Assembly: GCA_028287685.1 (NCBI GenBank)
Contig: JAQBPE010000407.1
Location: forward strand, 1-32,024
Direction of reading: 5' to 3'
DNA from: Cyanobacteria bacterium RYN_339
Lineage (GTDB): Bacteria; Cyanobacteriota; Sericytochromatia; S15B-MN24; JAQBPE01
DNA length: 32,024 nt
This document shows, in pieces, positions 30,954 through 32,024 of the stretch (position 1 is its first letter; each line of letters begins with the position of its first letter). The notes below the pieces were generated by a model. It was not told the DNA's origin. It saw only the letters and a list, made by a program, of their open reading frames with translations, and ran no database searches. A program made the translations under genes and the position numbers.

Positions 30954-32024
30954 TCCTCGCCGGGCGGGGGCAGCACCAGCCGCTCGATCGCCAGCGCGCC
31001 GGCGGCGGCGATCGCCAGCAAGTGGGGGCCGCCTTCGGGCCCGACACCCACGGCATATAAAGCCCCGATCACGCGTCGGGGCGTCGCCATCGGCACGGCC
31101 AGATCGCCTTCCTCGGCCATCGGTTCGCCAGCATCCATCGCGCGCCGGCACAGCGGCGCGTTGATCATCCCCGGCTCGTAGGGCAGCTCGCCGGAGCGGG
31201 ACCAGGCTGCCAGCGGCGCCAGGTCGCGGCCCAGGGCGAAGGCGCGGCGGGCGGGGGTGGCGGCGAAGGCGGCTTCGACCATGGCGACGGCCATGTCGCG
31301 CGGGAGCATCGCGTCGAAGAGCTGCTCCCAGAGCACGTTCACCGCGCGCGCGGCGGCGAGGTCCGTTTCCAGCACGCCCAGGCGCTCGGCCGGGGCCGAC
31401 AGGCGCGGCAGCAGGCCGCGGGCCTCTTCGAATAGCGCTTCCAGCCGCGTGGCGGCGCCCTGCGGCGTCTCGTCGTCGGGCGCGTTGGCCGCCGCGAGCT
31501 GGCGCTCCGATTGCTCGGCCTCGGAGGCCAGGCGCTCCGCGCCCAGTGCCAGGGCGCCGCGGCGCGCTTGCTCCAGCCAGCCGCCGGCCTCCGTGCGTGC
31601 GCCCGCTTCCAGCGCCAGCTGCCCCAAGAGCAGGGCCGCCCGTGCCACCAGCCACTGGTTGGGTTGGGCCAGGGTGGCGCGCAGCTCCTGGCGCGCGCGC
31701 TCGCGGTCGCCGGTCTGGGCGGCCCAGGCGGCCAGCAGGTAGGTGCGCTGGCCGGCCAGGTCCGCCAGGTGCGCGGCCTTGATCGGGGCCTGGGCCTCGT
31801 AGAGCGCGTTGGCGGCTTCCGGGAACTGGCGCATGGCCATGAGCGCCTCGGCGTGCCACAGCCACAGGCGGGCGCGGGTGGCGGGCAGCGCGGCGGCCGG
31901 CAGGCGCGCGAGCGCCTCCGCGGTCATGCCCAGGCCGCCCCGGGGCTCCGCCACGGTGCGGGCCAGCCCTTCCAGCCCCCAGGCCTCCGCGCTAAGTGCG
32001 GCCAGGCCGGCGGCTTCCGCGTCG
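30950..32024 (-). CDS. TPR-like and GAF domain protein (N-terminus beyond window)
   Basis: 357 codons are open to the right edge, so the gene is truncated at its 5' end; a GTG at 31954 is only an internal possibility. The visible N-terminal part is helical with TPR/SEL-like pairs (LWLWHAEALMAMRQFPEAANALYEAQ, RARQELRATLAQPNQWLVARAALLLGQLALEAG). The C-terminal 145 residues look like a GAF domain (NVLWEQLFDAMLPRDMAVAMVEAAF ... DLAVPMATPRRVIGALYAVG). Proteins with TPR then GAF often carry an N-terminal kinase or AAA domain, which cannot be seen here. It ends at a CTAG overlap with the DUF4870 gene. Confidence 0.8.
   Translation of the reverse strand, partial: DAEAAGLAALSAEAWGLEGLARTVAEPRGGLGMTAEALARLPAAALPATRARLWLWHAEALMAMRQFPEAANALYEAQAPIKAAHLADLAGQRTYLLAAWAAQTGDRERARQELRATLAQPNQWLVARAALLLGQLALEAGARTEAGGWLEQARRGALALGAERLASEAEQSERQLAAANAPDDETPQGAATRLEALFEEARGLLPRLSAPAERLGVLETDLAAARAVNVLWEQLFDAMLPRDMAVAMVEAAFAATPARRAFALGRDLAPLAAWSRSGELPYEPGMINAPLCRRAMDAGEPMAEEGDLAVPMATPRRVIGALYAVGVGPEGGPHLLAIAAAGALAIERLVLPPPGED

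Overview
The window is 32,024 bp of very GC-rich bacterial DNA, densely coded, with no rRNA, tRNA, CRISPR array or recognisable transposase. Short TTAA-rich patches mark most promoter regions. Envelope lipoproteins dominate: 12 of about 32 genes start with a signal peptide and lipobox. The palindrome GCGATCGC (the HIP1 sequence of cyanobacteria) occurs 16 times by my count, against roughly one or two expected from composition. With the Gram-negative-like lipoprotein load and the absence of photosynthesis genes, this makes a non-photosynthetic cyanobacterial relative (Sericytochromatia/Melainabacteria-type) my best guess, but that is an inference.

Layout. 1-3807: the tail of a Pro/Ala-rich protein, two tandem paralogous lipoproteins, a papain-family lipoprotein protease, and a lipoprotein with a Pro/Thr/Ser tail. 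3880-9390: a receiver-histidine kinase, small hypothetical proteins, a Gly/Ala-rich membrane protein, a C39-like secreted protease in an operon with thioredoxin 2, a small zinc ribbon and a TPR protein. 9393-15396: a large multidomain NHL-repeat lipoprotein, an MHYT-domain histidine kinase behind a DUF503 gene, an ornithine aminotransferase and a LysM-SleB type wall hydrolase. 15506-20003: two adjacent NHL lipoproteins. 20007-24096 (minus strand): fpg, a single-domain response regulator, a GAF-like histidine kinase and an M3-type peptidase, closely spaced. 24181-30400: an intracellular clan-A glycoside hydrolase, then five consecutive lipoproteins. 30537-32024: a DUF4870 membrane protein and a partial TPR/GAF protein.

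Most unusual content. (1) A dispersed element of about 95-102 bp has two copies (5604-5705 minus, 17329-17423 plus). One copy sits in frame inside the signal-peptide region of a lipoprotein gene: removing 96 bp restores a textbook lipoprotein signal peptide. The other copy supplies the stop codon of one gene of a convergent pair. (2) Four lipoproteins share a strict 8-residue repeat module (x-N-G-G-T-I-I-S type, 3-4 copies, capped by an aromatic residue and hydrophobics) that I do not recognise as a named family. (3) Seven genes have a -10-like hexamer exactly 6-7 nt before the start codon, which suggests leaderless transcripts. (4) Four of eight convergent gene pairs overlap by exactly 4 nt at their stop codons. 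(5) The glycoside hydrolase and the neighbouring lipoprotein operon share an almost identical promoter block.

Taken together the genes look like core chromosome devoted to the cell surface (lipoproteins, wall hydrolase, secreted proteases) and to signal transduction (three histidine kinases, one stand-alone receiver, one GAF protein), with a few housekeeping genes (fpg, trxC, rocD, DUF503).
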